Shown: positions 1-10,463 of the stretch, one piece after another
Position numbering within the stretch: position 1 is the first letter of the stretch
Layout: every line of letters begins with the position of its first letter
Source: Sipunculus nudus
Lineage: Eukaryota; Annelida; Sipuncula; Golfingiida; Sipunculidae
Direction of reading: 5' to 3'
Assembly: GCA_026874595.1 (NCBI GenBank)
Contig: CM049307.1
Span: forward strand, 18,765,079-18,829,078
Length of the DNA: 64,000 nt
Made by a program: the position numbers and the translations under genes
Notes under the pieces: model-generated
The model's input: only the letters and a program-made list of their open reading frames with translations
Databases searched by the model: none
What the model was told of the DNA's origin: nothing

Positions 1-2351
1 CACGTTTTTTGATGATGTAGCAGATATTGTCAACTACCGTGACAATATTATCATTATTAAATTGTTAATGAATAGGTTCCCAATATTGAACTTTTGATCA
101 AACCAAAAGATAAACCCTGGATGAAATATAGATTGAAACAACTGTTTATGGGAAAAGAAATAGAGCTTGAAAAAGGCTCCGACAGTCAAACGAACTAGAA
201 TACTATTTTGCTATAAAAGGATTAGAAATTCTGTCATCCTGGAAAATCGTAAAGCGTACAAAAATATATGTTTAATATTAACCAGTAAACTTTCCGATCC
301 TGCCACATCCAGCAGGTATTGTGAAAAAATATGTCGGTCTGTTTTTCAAGATAAACATGTTCAAATATCCTGCCTTTGGTTACTGAAGAGGAAATTACAT
401 CAAACAATACCAATAAGACAGATTGTTTTTAATGAATTTTAATGAATATTTTTCGTCCTAGTTTACTATTGAGGATGCAGATAAAGTTTGGCCTAGTTAC
501 AACAATCTCAGCCATTTCTTCTTAAGTTTTGTCTGAAGATGGTGTCAGAATTGTTATGTCAAAGCTTTATATAAGAAAGGCAACAGGTCCGGGAGGAATA
601 GGTACTTTTATTCTAAAAGACACACATGATGTTCTTTGCAAACCACTTTCTATATTTTTCAATTATCTATTAATAACGGGCGAATTTCCTGATGAATGGA
701 AACGGGCACATATCATACCAGTTTATTAAAAGAGAGCCAGAAACAAGGTTGAACATTAGTGTCGATTTTAAATAATTAAAAAAAATTAAAACGTGTTATA
801 GCGAAGAAATTGTATATACTTATAGGTATTACGCTCACTCATAATTTATCGTGGTCAGAAGATATGAACAAAATTTGTCCAAAGGCCACGGAGAGTATTT
901 ATTTATTAAAATATTATCGTTGTACACTGTCTAAAATGGTACTTGAAAGATTACATAAATCTATGGTTCTGACTTTATCCGAATATGGCTGTCAGTGTTG
1001 AATAATTGTACTGCTAAACTTTACAATTAGCTGGAGTGCATTCAAGAAGAGCAGCCTTGATCTGCACTGGGGCATTGATGACTACGAGGACGCAGAAAAA
1101 TAATTAAACTCCGCATCAAACACTCAGATTGTTCATGATCTTGTCCACTTTTAAGCGTATGACTCTAGGATTTGGACGTTCCTACTTTATTTGTTTAGTA
1201 TCTAATCTTCATGAAAATCAACAGAATGAGAAACTGTGGGCATCAGCTAATATGAGAGTATCATTTTTTTCAGAAGGCAATCTACTAAAGTCTTTTTGCC
1301 ATGCGCATGCAGACTTTGGAATAATTTACTTTTGTCCATACGTGGTCGTGATAATTTAAATACCTTTAAAAATACTCCAAGGATTAGGATGCTTTCAGTT
1401 CATTTTAATCACAGAAGTTCTGTTTTCAGATTAAGGTTCCTAGAAATTACAATTACAAGACTTAAACGTGGGGCTTGTATGCTGAATCGCTATCTCTTTG
1501 TTATCGGTAGGATAGATAATGCCGCCTCTTTATCTCATGCCTACCATGAAATGATCAGAGACAGTACTTGCTGGAAAACATAAGATCTTTATTTAATGAA
1601 AGTAATTTTGACCTGGCACCTTATTTTTGCCTTGAATCACAAACAAAGAAAATCGGCTTTAAAGTGAATACATTTGTTAATTGGAAATGACGTGCCTATG
1701 AAAACAAGGAATGAACTTTTTGACCTTGTTCAAGAGTGCATCGTACAAAAAAAGCGTTTAAATAAAATCGCTTAACCGTCCTAAAAAAAAATAAAATACC
1801 ATCTGCATAATCTAGGTATTATTGTTGTTTCTTCTCATTAAATATTTACCTGTATTTTCATACAATGTTAAATGAAATATTGTTTGTAGATTTTTTTTGT
1901 TTTTCAATAGTTGAAGTTTATGTCTGTGTATTTGTTTAATTGCGCTGCATATGAAAGCATTTACAGATGGTGTGTAAATGTGCATGTATTATAGTTGAAG
2001 GTATATGTGTGACATTATGATACACTTACATTCTCATAATTGTTTTTAATTGTTGAATTTGGCGTGCAAGTATCTTACGACATGTTTGTGCTTATTGCAT
2101 TTTCTGTTACAACATTATACACATTATATACAAATTATATACAAATACACTAATATTAGCCAAAAAAAGCAATGTTGTAATACTGTTAAAATAATTATAT
2201 TTAAACTATTACCTAAAAAAATAGAACTTCAGCTGTTATAGTAAGGAACGGGCTTCCTAGTCACATCAGAGATGAACTCACATTTTACGCTTTAACAAAC
2301 TTGCATAGACTTTTCTTTTTAAACAAGCATACTTTATAAAATGGATTGTAT
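1..2351 (+). pseudogene. 3' half of a CR1/jockey-type non-LTR retrotransposon (element A, first copy)
   Basis: This is a decayed reverse-transcriptase gene followed by a long 3' UTR. Bases 529-729 encode the finger region typical of non-LTR retrotransposons (KATGPGGI, then FPDEWKRAHIIPVY). Bases 810-1001 encode the thumb region (GITLTHNLSW, then LLKYYRCTLSKMVLERLHKS). The palm with its YADD box, about 250 residues, is missing between them; a related copy at 36,293-38,965 keeps it. Frames 1,296-1,583 carry the C-terminal extension (ITRLKRGACMLNRYLF). Several frameshifts and stops make it non-functional. The 3' UTR (about 1,780-2,351) is interrupted by the Sola-like transposon and resumes at 6,907. 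The 5' endonuclease half would lie before the window. The family is confident; the clade (CR1 versus jockey) is not. Confidence 0.8.
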
Positions 2352-3198
2352 GGGTCATTCTACAAAAAATGTACAATTCTAGAGTAGCAACAAAAAGAAC
2401 AGAAACGTTGGTACATCTGAAAGTCATGTAGCATTGAACAAAATTGCGCTAACAGGAGTAAGTCTAGAATACTGAAATATTAGTTGTAAAATGGAATTCC
2501 AGATCTCGTATGCATTACCAAGAGTTTTCTGAACATATCATGCCCAAAGTCAAATAGTTAAATCAAATTATTTTTTTAAATTTTTCATAAGATTTATTCC
2601 TTATAACACCACTGACTATAACATGTTACACCACTGACGATTGGGTAATACCACTGAAAATCTTATACCAACAAGCTTAAATTTTCTTAGAATCCCGTAA
2701 CTATTAGAAATCCTTGTTAAATATCCATTCAAATCGAGATACAATATAATAACATTGCATCACAGGTAGGTAAATTATTTAAAAAAATAACTTATTGTAT
2801 AGTAGATCCCCGGCTAAAAGAAAATATAACTCAAAGGTCCCGATGCTTCACAGATTGGATAATCGGCCTGTAAAGGCAAGTCATGTAACGTCTTAGAATA
2901 GAACTTCAGCTGTTATATTAAGGAACGGGCTTCCTAGTCACATTTTACGCTTTAACAAACTTGTATAGACTTTTCTTTTTAAACAAGCATACTTTATAAA
3001 ATGGATTGTATGGGTCATATTCTACAAAAAAATTTAGAGTAGCAACAAATGAAAAAAACTAATGTTTTCTTGTCCAGAAATATTTAATTTTATGAAAAGT
3101 ACATACACCTTGAACATTAAAGAAAAGAAAATATAACTCAAAGGTCACGATGCTTCACAGCTTGGATAATCAGCTTGAAAAGGCAAGTCATGTAACGT

Positions 3199-3201
<3 letters not shown>
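2220..3201. repeat. Imperfect local tandem duplication (offset 677 bp)
   Basis: Bases 2,220-2,896 are repeated, with internal loss, at 2,897-3,201. Both copies begin AATAGAACTTCAGCTGTTAT, and both contain GGATTGTATGGGTCAT and later AAAATATAACTCAAAGGTC. The second copy lacks 17 bp between two TCACAT words and most of the middle. The duplication straddles the left end of the Sola-like transposon, so the element's left terminus exists twice (2,352 and 3,012). Confidence 0.8.

Positions 3202-3240
<39 letters not shown>
3200..3240. repeat. (TA)n microsatellite
   Basis: About 20 uninterrupted TA units sit at the end of the second local duplication block. The translated YIYIYI tract across it is an artefact. 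Confidence 0.95.
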
Positions 3241-3241
<1 letters not shown>

Positions 3242-3439
3242 GAATGATATTTGCACGCTTAAGATAGTACAAGATGAAACATTTATTAATACATCGGGAA
3301 CCAGCGAGCAAAACTGGGAAACATTGTATTCCATCTGTGAAAACGACAACTGTATTTGGTCTTAAATAATTAGACGAACATCACTTCATAAGCACCATGT
3401 GTGCATTCATAATGGAAACAAACTGACAAAGTTCACTGG

Positions 3440-5400
3440 ATATTGAACTCTTTTTGACTGGATTGATCAATCCATGGCCTTCCACTGGCCTTCATCAATG
3501 ACCAGATAACGCTCGTTATCTGGTAGATGGGGGTATCAGACAAAGGATCTGATCCTCATTATACCAATCAATGTCTGGGCGAGGATTTTGTAACGGTTTT
3601 TACCTGTACAGTGCACACAATTTACCTTGACATCATTTTTTGCAATTTCTAATATCTTCCCAGGTTATGTCTCCTCGTCATAACTTAAAACACACCAGCA
3701 CCCGATGTGGTCAGTATTAATTGTGTCATCTGAACAATTATCAGGGGTCACCTGGACAACCTTTGGAGCTGTAAGAGTACCGTGATCTACATTATCTGTC
3801 GTAGAAAACTGTTTGAGCTTATGGCATGGGCTATAACATGGCATGGGCTATGGCCTGTCTTTGACAGTGCAGGTGCAGCCAATATCTCAGCACATGATCT
3901 GGCCTGGGGAAAGTGATAAGACTTGAATCGCACAGTACCTTTTATAGTACTTACACAGATGGCGGAGAGTGCCTCAGCCCTATTTTTGATTGAGGACTCG
4001 TGTATGTAAAATAATTCAGTATTTGAATTGTTGGCTTTGAGTTCTCTCTAGAGAATTTTAGCATGAGGTAAGTCTTTGCCCAGTGATACCAGTCTGTCTA
4101 TAGAGTATTTTAGCATGAGATAAGTCTTTGCCCAGTGATACCAGTGTGTCTGCAGGTCTCTTGAGTGACTCTTCAATGCCATGGCTGGCCTCGAAGAAGT
4201 TGCAGGTTGCTGCTGTGAATCCTTTATTTAAGGTTTCTGTGGAGAGTAAATAGAAGTAATACTTCTGTTTATATTGAGTGGCGGGTCCATCACTGAAAAA
4301 ATGTAAAACTTTGACTGCTATATAATTAATTTTTATCATCTGCAGTACTGTCTCTAGATAAGACCATATTGCAGTTTGATCATGTTAACTTGATGCTGAG
4401 TTGCTAAAAACATGAGATATGGACTGTTGTGTAGAACACCGGTGTGAAGGGATGCCTGTTGGTGAGATCCTCCAGAATGAGCAGCCTCGATCTCACTTGA
4501 ATATTTGCAGTTGTAGTTTTCGCTAAAATCTATGTGAATCATGCATTCAGCATCTATGAGTTTGACGCCGATCCCGATTGATAATGTACTGCCACCTAAT
4601 TTTAAAAAGATGGCGCGTAAACTTATCAAGGCTGCCGTGAAACAAATCAACAAGATCAAATTCTGAAGAAACTACCTCCTCTTTCACAGTAATGACAGAC
4701 GTTGATTTTTCGCCATTACGCTCAAATTCAGTTTTCTTTGTACACCACTGTACGTACGTGACATCGTCATTCTCAGGCCGGCTGGCTGTTTGATATGAAT
4801 TACACAATTGAATCTGCAATTTCTTCAAGATTTTATGATGAAATTATTTTAACAGTGAATAGCTTGTCCGATTTTTATGTGTTTTGCATGGACAGCTCAT
4901 TCTATCTGCGTTCTTTTTGGGGCCAACCCAAAATGGTCTTTGTTTACAGAAGAAAGAATATGAAACTTCTGTATCAGGTTCTGCGTTATATTTCTTATGC
5001 AAGTTCAACATTGTATCTAAAAGAATGCGTCTTTGTTTTTTCACCTGTTTGACTGTGACTGTATTTTTTTTACGCCAGTGGTGAGTCTACTGACATCATC
5101 CCTCAAATAGAACTCACTGATCTGTTTTTGGCGACTGATCGCTTCAAGTCTTCTTTTACACTTACACAGGTAATTGTTGCGGTAAATACGCCGTTAGAAC
5201 GCACCTGATAATGACTTTGCGAAATGTCGCAGTTTAGTTTATACTTTTTTATGAGGTTTCCAGAGAAGAATCTGGAAATAACTTGCCGCTCTCGTTCAGA
5301 CTTAGAAGAAGCATACATGGTTCTGATGTCCTTTAAAGTGAAAAGAAATACTAAATATTTCTTCACCACAGTGGTACTTAGTTTGGTCAAAGGTCTCTTT
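3440..5400 (-). pseudogene. Broken DDE transposase of the Sola-like element
   Basis: Minus-strand fragments lie in the expected N-to-C order but in different frames. The N-terminal part is 5,390-5,103 (FLFTLKDIRTMYAS). The block with FCKQRPFWVGP and CPCKTH is at about 4,951-4,877. YVQWCTKKTEFERNGEKST and DLVDLFHGSLDKF follow (4,828-4,547), then MIHIDFSENYNCKYSS (about 4,540-4,490). HFFSDGPATQYKQK is at about 4,303-4,262 and NFFEASHG at about 4,201. The D of DFSEN, the D of SDGP and the E of FFEASH, with 33 residues between the last two, fit a DDE triad. A C-terminal CWCVLSYDEE motif is near 3,670, followed by a stop in the same frame. At least five frameshifts or stops make it inactive. Similar proteins are frequent in marine invertebrate genomes, which is family knowledge recalled without a search. 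Confidence 0.75.
4050..4153. repeat. 52-bp tandem duplication inside the transposase
   Basis: Two near-identical 52-bp units follow each other, each containing TTTTAGCATGAG and TCTTTGCCCAGTGATACCAG. Because 52 is not a multiple of three, the duplication shifts the frame of the minus-strand transposase. Confidence 0.9.
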
Positions 5401-5469
5401 ATTTTTGTTGTTGGTCACAAAGGTGACTTGAGCCCACTTCACTTCTGTGAAGTCTCATCTTGTACTTGT

Positions 5470-5511
5470 TAGTTAATCTGATTTGCTGTTTAGTTAATCT
5501 GATTTGCTGTT
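5470..5511. repeat. 21-bp tandem duplication
   Basis: TAGTTAATCTGATTTGCTGTT occurs twice in a row at 5,470-5,490 and 5,491-5,511, just 5' of the transposase remnant on the minus strand. Confidence 0.92.
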
Positions 5512-6906
5512 GAAGCTCTTTCTCCAAAGCTATCTTTCACGGTACATTTTAGAGCTACTAACTTTGACTCTCTTCGTCCTCGTGTCATCTGCCCGAAGAA
5601 ATAAAAGTAAATATAACTTAAAATCTTGCACTGAGATTTAACTAGTTTATATGATTGATGTAGGACAAAAGTAGCCCTTCCCATAGTGAAAAGTAAGGGG
5701 GTAAGGACAACCCCTACCCCACCCCGCATCACACAAACAATATATATATATACAATATATTGTAATTATTGACGATCATTATATACAAATAAATTTAAAC
5801 GAAAACTTGATTATATCATTACCAACTAGTGCTCTGATGAAAATAAAATTAATCGGAATTTTTCCAATAGGATATTTATAACCGGTCAATGCATCATCTA
5901 TTTTTTTCAAGACTTTATGCAATTTTTGAATAGTTCATGATTAAAAAAAAGATCTTTATGTACCACCCCTGCCTTTAAATTGCAGCTGATAAATAAACCT
6001 AACATAATTAAAAGTGCAGATATAAGTTTATATTATAATTATTACATATTAAGATATATTTATAACGCAAAATATCAAATAATAATAATAAAATTGCCCG
6101 GGCAATAAAGGTCAGCAGTTGTACCGTGGGTCAGTGGAATGACCAAGGAAACTATAACACTATACTGACCAGTCACACCACTTACACTTTATTTTAAAAA
6201 ATAAACTGTCCCTTCTAACAGCCATGCTCTTCAATACTGAGTGTGGCTACTATGTTAACATTTATATTTCAGTTCCCTCTGGTTCATTTTAAATAATCTT
6301 ACCTTAAAAAAAAAAGAATTAGAACACCACTGACTATGAATAAAAAAAACACGCATAAGAACTGTTGGGATAATGTATAAATTGGGAATAAACAGTTAAA
6401 AATTACCATTCTGCCTAGCGTCTGCTTCAGTGATGTTGGAAGGCCCCCTGGTGTTGAAAAATGGAGCTCTAGGGATCATTATTTGTTTTGTCTTCCTTTT
6501 TGTCTCAAGTATCGCCACTGACAGAAAAAAATCAGTGACAATAAATTCCCTTGAAATCTATGTTATACAACGCAGCAAACATTCCAAAATCACTCCGTGG
6601 TTTTCCTTGGAATTATATTAATCAAAGAACATTAACAGGTTTATTTTAAAGTTCAAAGTTTTTCAGTTAAATGAGATAGAGTAATGGAACCACAGGAGAA
6701 TAACAGTAGGTAACTGTACATTTTCCACCCCAATTTCTAAGAAAATAATTAATTAATTAAATTAGTAGATAGTTCATCTATTCACATTTATTTGAGTAGT
6801 TATGTCATAATTAAGGATAATATTAAGCATAAAATATTAAAAGAGATGTAATGTTCATATATTTTTAGAGTAACTCAAGTTTTAACGTTTTTTTCGAGAA
6901 TGTCCC

Positions 6907-7062
6907 GTATATCTTTTTATAGTATTTTATATTCTAAGTAGATACGTTTCATGTATTGTAAAGCGCCTTAGAGCATGTTTTAGAATATGAATATCGCGCT
7001 TTAGAATTGCTTGTACTAGAATTTATTATGTTGTACATCGAGAATGATTAGATTGAAAGGTA
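6907..7062 (+). mobile_element. 3' terminal segment of element A (first copy), after the Sola-like insertion
   Basis: Starting at the duplicated GTAT, this stretch matches the 3' end of the other element A copy at 38,808-38,965: ATCTTTTTATAGTATTT, then GCGCCTTAGA, ATGTTTTAGAATATGAAT and TTGTACTAGAATTTATTAT. It is the tail of the same retrotransposon that begins at base 1. Confidence 0.8.
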
Positions 7063-8291
7063 TCCTTAGCTCGCCGGAACGAAGTTCAGGAGAGTTTACA
7101 CCGTATCCCCGGCGTCGTCGGCGTCAGCATCGGCGGCGTCCGTAGACACCCCGGTTTAAAGTTTTTTTAAACATTCACTGCCGATCCAGATATTCCCCCA
7201 GTGCTATGTCCTGCAACAGTCTCTGGGAGCTCCGGGCGAGTCAGTCCTAGGTGATCTCAAAGCCAGATTAATGCCTACTTGGATAATCATAATATTCCAA
7301 CCCTTCCAACCAAATGCGGTCAATACAAAGGCAATATTCATACAACAGTATTAGTTTGCACTTAACAAACAAAGTGTGTACAGATCCAAACCCAGCTAAG
7401 GTTAAAGTTTTGGGATAACATTTTATAGCTCGACAACCACTAGCCATATAGCTTTCATATTTCATATATCTATTGTATAGGAGGATTGAAATCCCCTATT
7501 GGATTCGGCGGGCTAAAGGTAAAAGGTCAAGATCACCCCGTTGTTCAGGAACATATCAGGTTAAAGTTATTTTAGTGAGGTCCTTAGCTCAATTGCTTAT
7601 GAAGATATTTCCATTAAACTTAGTACACTGATAAACAGTGACAATACCCATCACAGTTATTAGAATCTTCCCCATATTTTAATGTTCGGGTCACCAATTA
7701 GCACTTTACGAACAAAATTTGTACAGATCACAACCCAGCACTGGTTAAAGATTTGGGGTCACTTTTTACAACGCAACAACCACTCCCCCCATATATTCCA
7801 CATTTTCATTTTCCACAGGTTGTGAATCTCCCAAATAATTTTTTTTTTTTTTTGGGGGGGGGGGGGGTTAAAGGTTTAGGCCACAGGTCATCTTTGTTCA
7901 TGAAAAACTTTCTGTTTTGCTTATTGTTTCATTGCTAATGAAGATATTCTGTTAAATATATGCTGATGTTCTGTGGTATTAACTATAGATTATATAGATT
8001 AACTAGGTCGAGTTTTATAACATGCAAAATCCATACATATTTAAGGAGATCGGAGGTCACCAATCTATTTTATGGTGTCGCTGCTCTCCCTTAGCTGGAA
8101 TATAATGGATGTTTATGAAACTCAAAAAGATATATTAACCAATATATTATTTCACTTTAGTTTGATTCCTAAGTTTGATCGATGCACATTTAATTGATCA
8201 GAGGTCACAAGAAATATGACGGGCATATTATACACCCCTGTGGTGCGCTTTGTTTCTGAATTCCCGTACCGGCGAGCTCTGTTGTCCTCAG
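7063..8291. repeat. Non-coding interspersed repeat with palindromic start, GGCGTC tract and T15G14 run
   Basis: Bases 7,070-7,095 form a hairpin, CTCGCCGGAAC-GAA-GTTCAGGAGAG, followed by GGCGTCGTCGGCGTC (about 7,110-7,125) and GTCCGTAGACACCCCGG. I associate this arrangement with a repeat common in mollusc genomes. From 7,500 to 8,000, phrases such as AAAGGTCAAGATCAC and TGAAGATATT...ATTAAACTTAGT recur loosely. A run of 15 T followed by 14 G lies at 7,839-7,867. No credible gene is present, and this segment has no counterpart at the start of the second unit copy. Confidence 0.55.
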
Positions 8292-8997
8292 ATGACTTGT
8301 TAAACCACTGATGACTTATGTATATTCTGCACATAAATACACAGTAATTTATGTATTTCATTTAAAGTCTATTTAACGTCTATTATAACGAGCTATTTTA
8401 ACACGTGTAGTATTTTTATTGAAGTTGGTTATTTATGACGGCCTAGTTCAGGCATATTAAGAACAAGAAGCCGGAATAAATGTTTATATTTGTGACATTT
8501 ACATGCCCAACATAGCAACTAATTCTACGTGACAGGAATACCATGTACAATACGACAGTTTGGATTGCTTGTCATACGAGTGAACATTAGCAACCCTCCG
8601 TTAAAATTTTTTAAACTCATTCATTTCGGTGATAATTTAATGAAATTGGACGCTTTTCTGTTATCATGAATAAAAATGAATTATTCACATTTTAAATTGC
8701 AATCGCTGTCCATGATGTTAATTGGACACCAGTTATTCTCCAGAAATAATAATGTTAACATAACCTGAATTACCCGAGTCAAGGTTTTATGGATGTTAAA
8801 TTGTCTGAAAACTTGGTGTCAAATTTATTTCTGGTCTTAACGTGACAGCCTGTCTCAGGAAATGAATATTATTATCTCCTCAGCTAGATATAAGCAAAAC
8901 ATACGGGACGAAGACAGATACTCTTAATAAGTTAAGTCAACACACCTGTTTTATCTCTGATTAAACTGTTACAACACATTCCCTATCCGGTTATACG
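8292..8997. other. Non-coding start of unit copy 1
   Basis: AT-rich DNA with no reading frame or RNA gene that I can support. It is nearly identical to the start of copy 2 at 20,710-21,400. Confidence 0.6.
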
Positions 8998-9067
8998 TGC
9001 GTACATACATACACACAGATACACACATACATACACACATATATATACATACAAACACATACATAAA
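8998..9067. repeat. Degenerate (ACAT)/(CA)n microsatellite
   Basis: ACATACATACACACAGATAC and similar words follow each other. The Cys/Val/Tyr-rich open frames across it are artefacts. Copy 2 has the same tract, slightly shorter, at about 21,400-21,470. Confidence 0.85.
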
Positions 9068-9230
9068 TACGGCTTCGATCCCCGGCGTGCCTATGGGTAG
9101 TACATCCAAGGTCGGTGGTTTTCTCCGGGTCCGCTTTCCTCCACCCCTGCAGATTACCGAACGCCACCATCTGATCCATGTAGAGTGCCTTGCATTAGTT
9201 ATTATAACTAGCTGCAAATCCATGTAAGAT
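9068..9230. repeat. Conserved interspersed repeat, possible SINE fragment
   Basis: On the minus strand it reads GATGGTGGCGTTCGGTAATC, a purine-rich GGGTGGAGGAAAGCGGACC and GAGAAAACCACCGACCTTGG. I have met similar phrases as dispersed repeats in mollusc genomes. It is almost unchanged in copy 2 (about 21,471-21,635). No convincing tRNA A and B boxes are visible, so calling it a SINE is only a guess. Confidence 0.4.
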
Positions 9231-9371
9231 AAATGAGTTTATATTAAACATAACTTACATCATGATGCCTCTTCAATTATACATACACATTGTCACGGAA
9301 CCTAATATCAACAGATCACGTAAGCGTGATGAACATAAATTTTGTAATGGAGAAAAAAAAAAATCAGATTC

Positions 9372-10181
9372 TGTAACACTAGGCAGGGTCCAATGTCTTA
9401 GGGAATGAATAAAGAAGTCAATGTATTTTTATAATAAATACCTATAATTTATTCTTAAAACAACCCTAACATCACAATACACCAAATCAATACAATTACA
9501 TAGTACAACAACAGTACAACAGCAAATCAATACAATCACACAGCCTAATAAACAAAGTGCACAGTACCTGGATACCACCACTGTCACAGCGACAAGTCCG
9601 TTAAAGCATACAACTCAGAAGAACACTTCACACAAATCATCTCAGAGAATAACAGTCCAATGTAATCACAAAATCAATCTACTGTAATCCAGTTCATTCA
9701 CCAAATCAATCCGCGCAATCCCAAAGTGAAGTTCCTGTCATAATCCCGAAAGCAAACGGAAGACTATATAAGATCTGTCACAAATCCAGAAGAAAATCTA
9801 TAATTACCGCACTGATCGGAATAGATCCCTCAAACTGACTTTCACGCTTCTGTGTCCGCTGGAATATTCTCTCACCTCTCTCTCTGCTCTAAAATACAGC
9901 CCCTATTTATAGCTCCTCACCTCAAGCCGAGAACTTTCCATTTCTCGAACAATCCAAAGAATCTAAAATGATACACAGTAAACACGCGTTACAGGAAACA
10001 TCTAGAAAAAGAGCGCTGTGTCTATACATGACAGGGTTCACACGTGAGCTCGCCCCGGCTCGGCCAGGCGAGAAAGCCCCAAGCTAGCACGACAACGAGA
10101 GTTCAACCAGTACGGATTAAACTGAGAGTGCAACACCCGGCCAGGCGAGGCCGCTACAACACGAGTTACGCCCGTGTCACA
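9372..10181 (-). mobile_element. Solo LTR of a Gypsy-type retrotransposon, copy 1 (810 bp)
   Basis: On the minus strand it begins TGTGACACGGGCGTAACTCG and ends CCTAGTGTTACA, giving TG...CA ends and an 8-bp terminal inverted repeat with one mismatch (TGTRACAC). A TATA-like CTATAAATAGGGG lies at about 9,901-9,913 and a polyadenylation signal AATAAA at 9,449-9,454, the order expected of U3-R-U5. No primer-binding site or polypurine tract flanks it, so it is a solo LTR. The 5-bp flanks (GATTC and CAATA) do not match, so no target duplication survives. Assignment to Gypsy rests on the TGTRACAC ends and the length. Confidence 0.65.
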
Positions 10182-10357
10182 CAATAAAAAAGACATCTGT
10201 AACAACATATACACACGCACACACACATATACATATTTATACTTACGTAAATTTACTAGTATTTGAATGTATGTAAATATATACACACATACACATACAT
10301 ACATTACATCAAAATCCTTCTCAAATGATACAATCCCATATACACATGCCCACTTAA

Positions 10358-10358
<1 letters not shown>

Positions 10359-10406
<48 letters not shown>
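10359..10406. repeat. (TA)n microsatellite, copy 1
   Basis: About 24 TA units; the homologous tract in copy 2 is at 22,757-22,802. The interval 10,182-10,463 otherwise holds only AT- and ACAT-rich DNA. Confidence 0.9.
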
Positions 10407-10411
<5 letters not shown>

Positions 10412-10463
10412 GTATAATCTTCCCTCTTTCTTTGTGGAGATAAGGCCCTGGTTTGCAAAAGGT

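Larger units (their letters stand above)
2352..6906 (-). mobile_element. Sola-like DNA transposon inserted in element A 3' UTR
   Basis: The left end GGGTCATTCTACAAAAAATG and the reverse complement of the right end, GGGACATTCTCGAAAAAAAC, form imperfect terminal inverted repeats of about 35 bp. The 4-bp word GTAT flanks both ends (2,348-2,351 and 6,907-6,910). The related element A copy has the uninterrupted site ATTGTATATCTTTTTATAG at about 38,805, so the boundaries are well supported. The inside encodes a decayed DDE transposase on the minus strand. A 4-bp target duplication plus this protein type suggests the Sola superfamily. That name is from memory and less certain than the element itself. 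Outside the transposase (2,352-3,440 and 5,740-6,906) the DNA is AT-rich and non-coding. Confidence 0.78.

Noticed and set aside
5103-5472. Plus-strand frames at 4,795-5,084 and 5,224-5,472
   Set aside because: They are the antisense of the transposase remnant, whose minus-strand reading carries the recognisable motifs.
7753-7938. 61-codon frame across T15G14
   Set aside because: The FFFFLGGGG run is a homopolymer read-through.
9068-9100. tRNA-like B box (CTTCGATCCCCGG)
   Set aside because: No A box at the right distance and no cloverleaf could be drawn, so neither a tRNA nor a clear SINE head is supported.
8969-9223. Cys- and Val-rich minus-strand frames over the ACAT repeat, repeated in copy 2
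   Set aside because: They are translations of microsatellite and dispersed repeat DNA; their length comes from the repeat lacking stops.
9290-10181. Larger mobile element from TGTCACGG to TGTGACACGG including the solo LTR
   Set aside because: The outer inverted words are weak and the inner TGTRACAC ends with TATA and AATAAA in LTR order explain the segment better.
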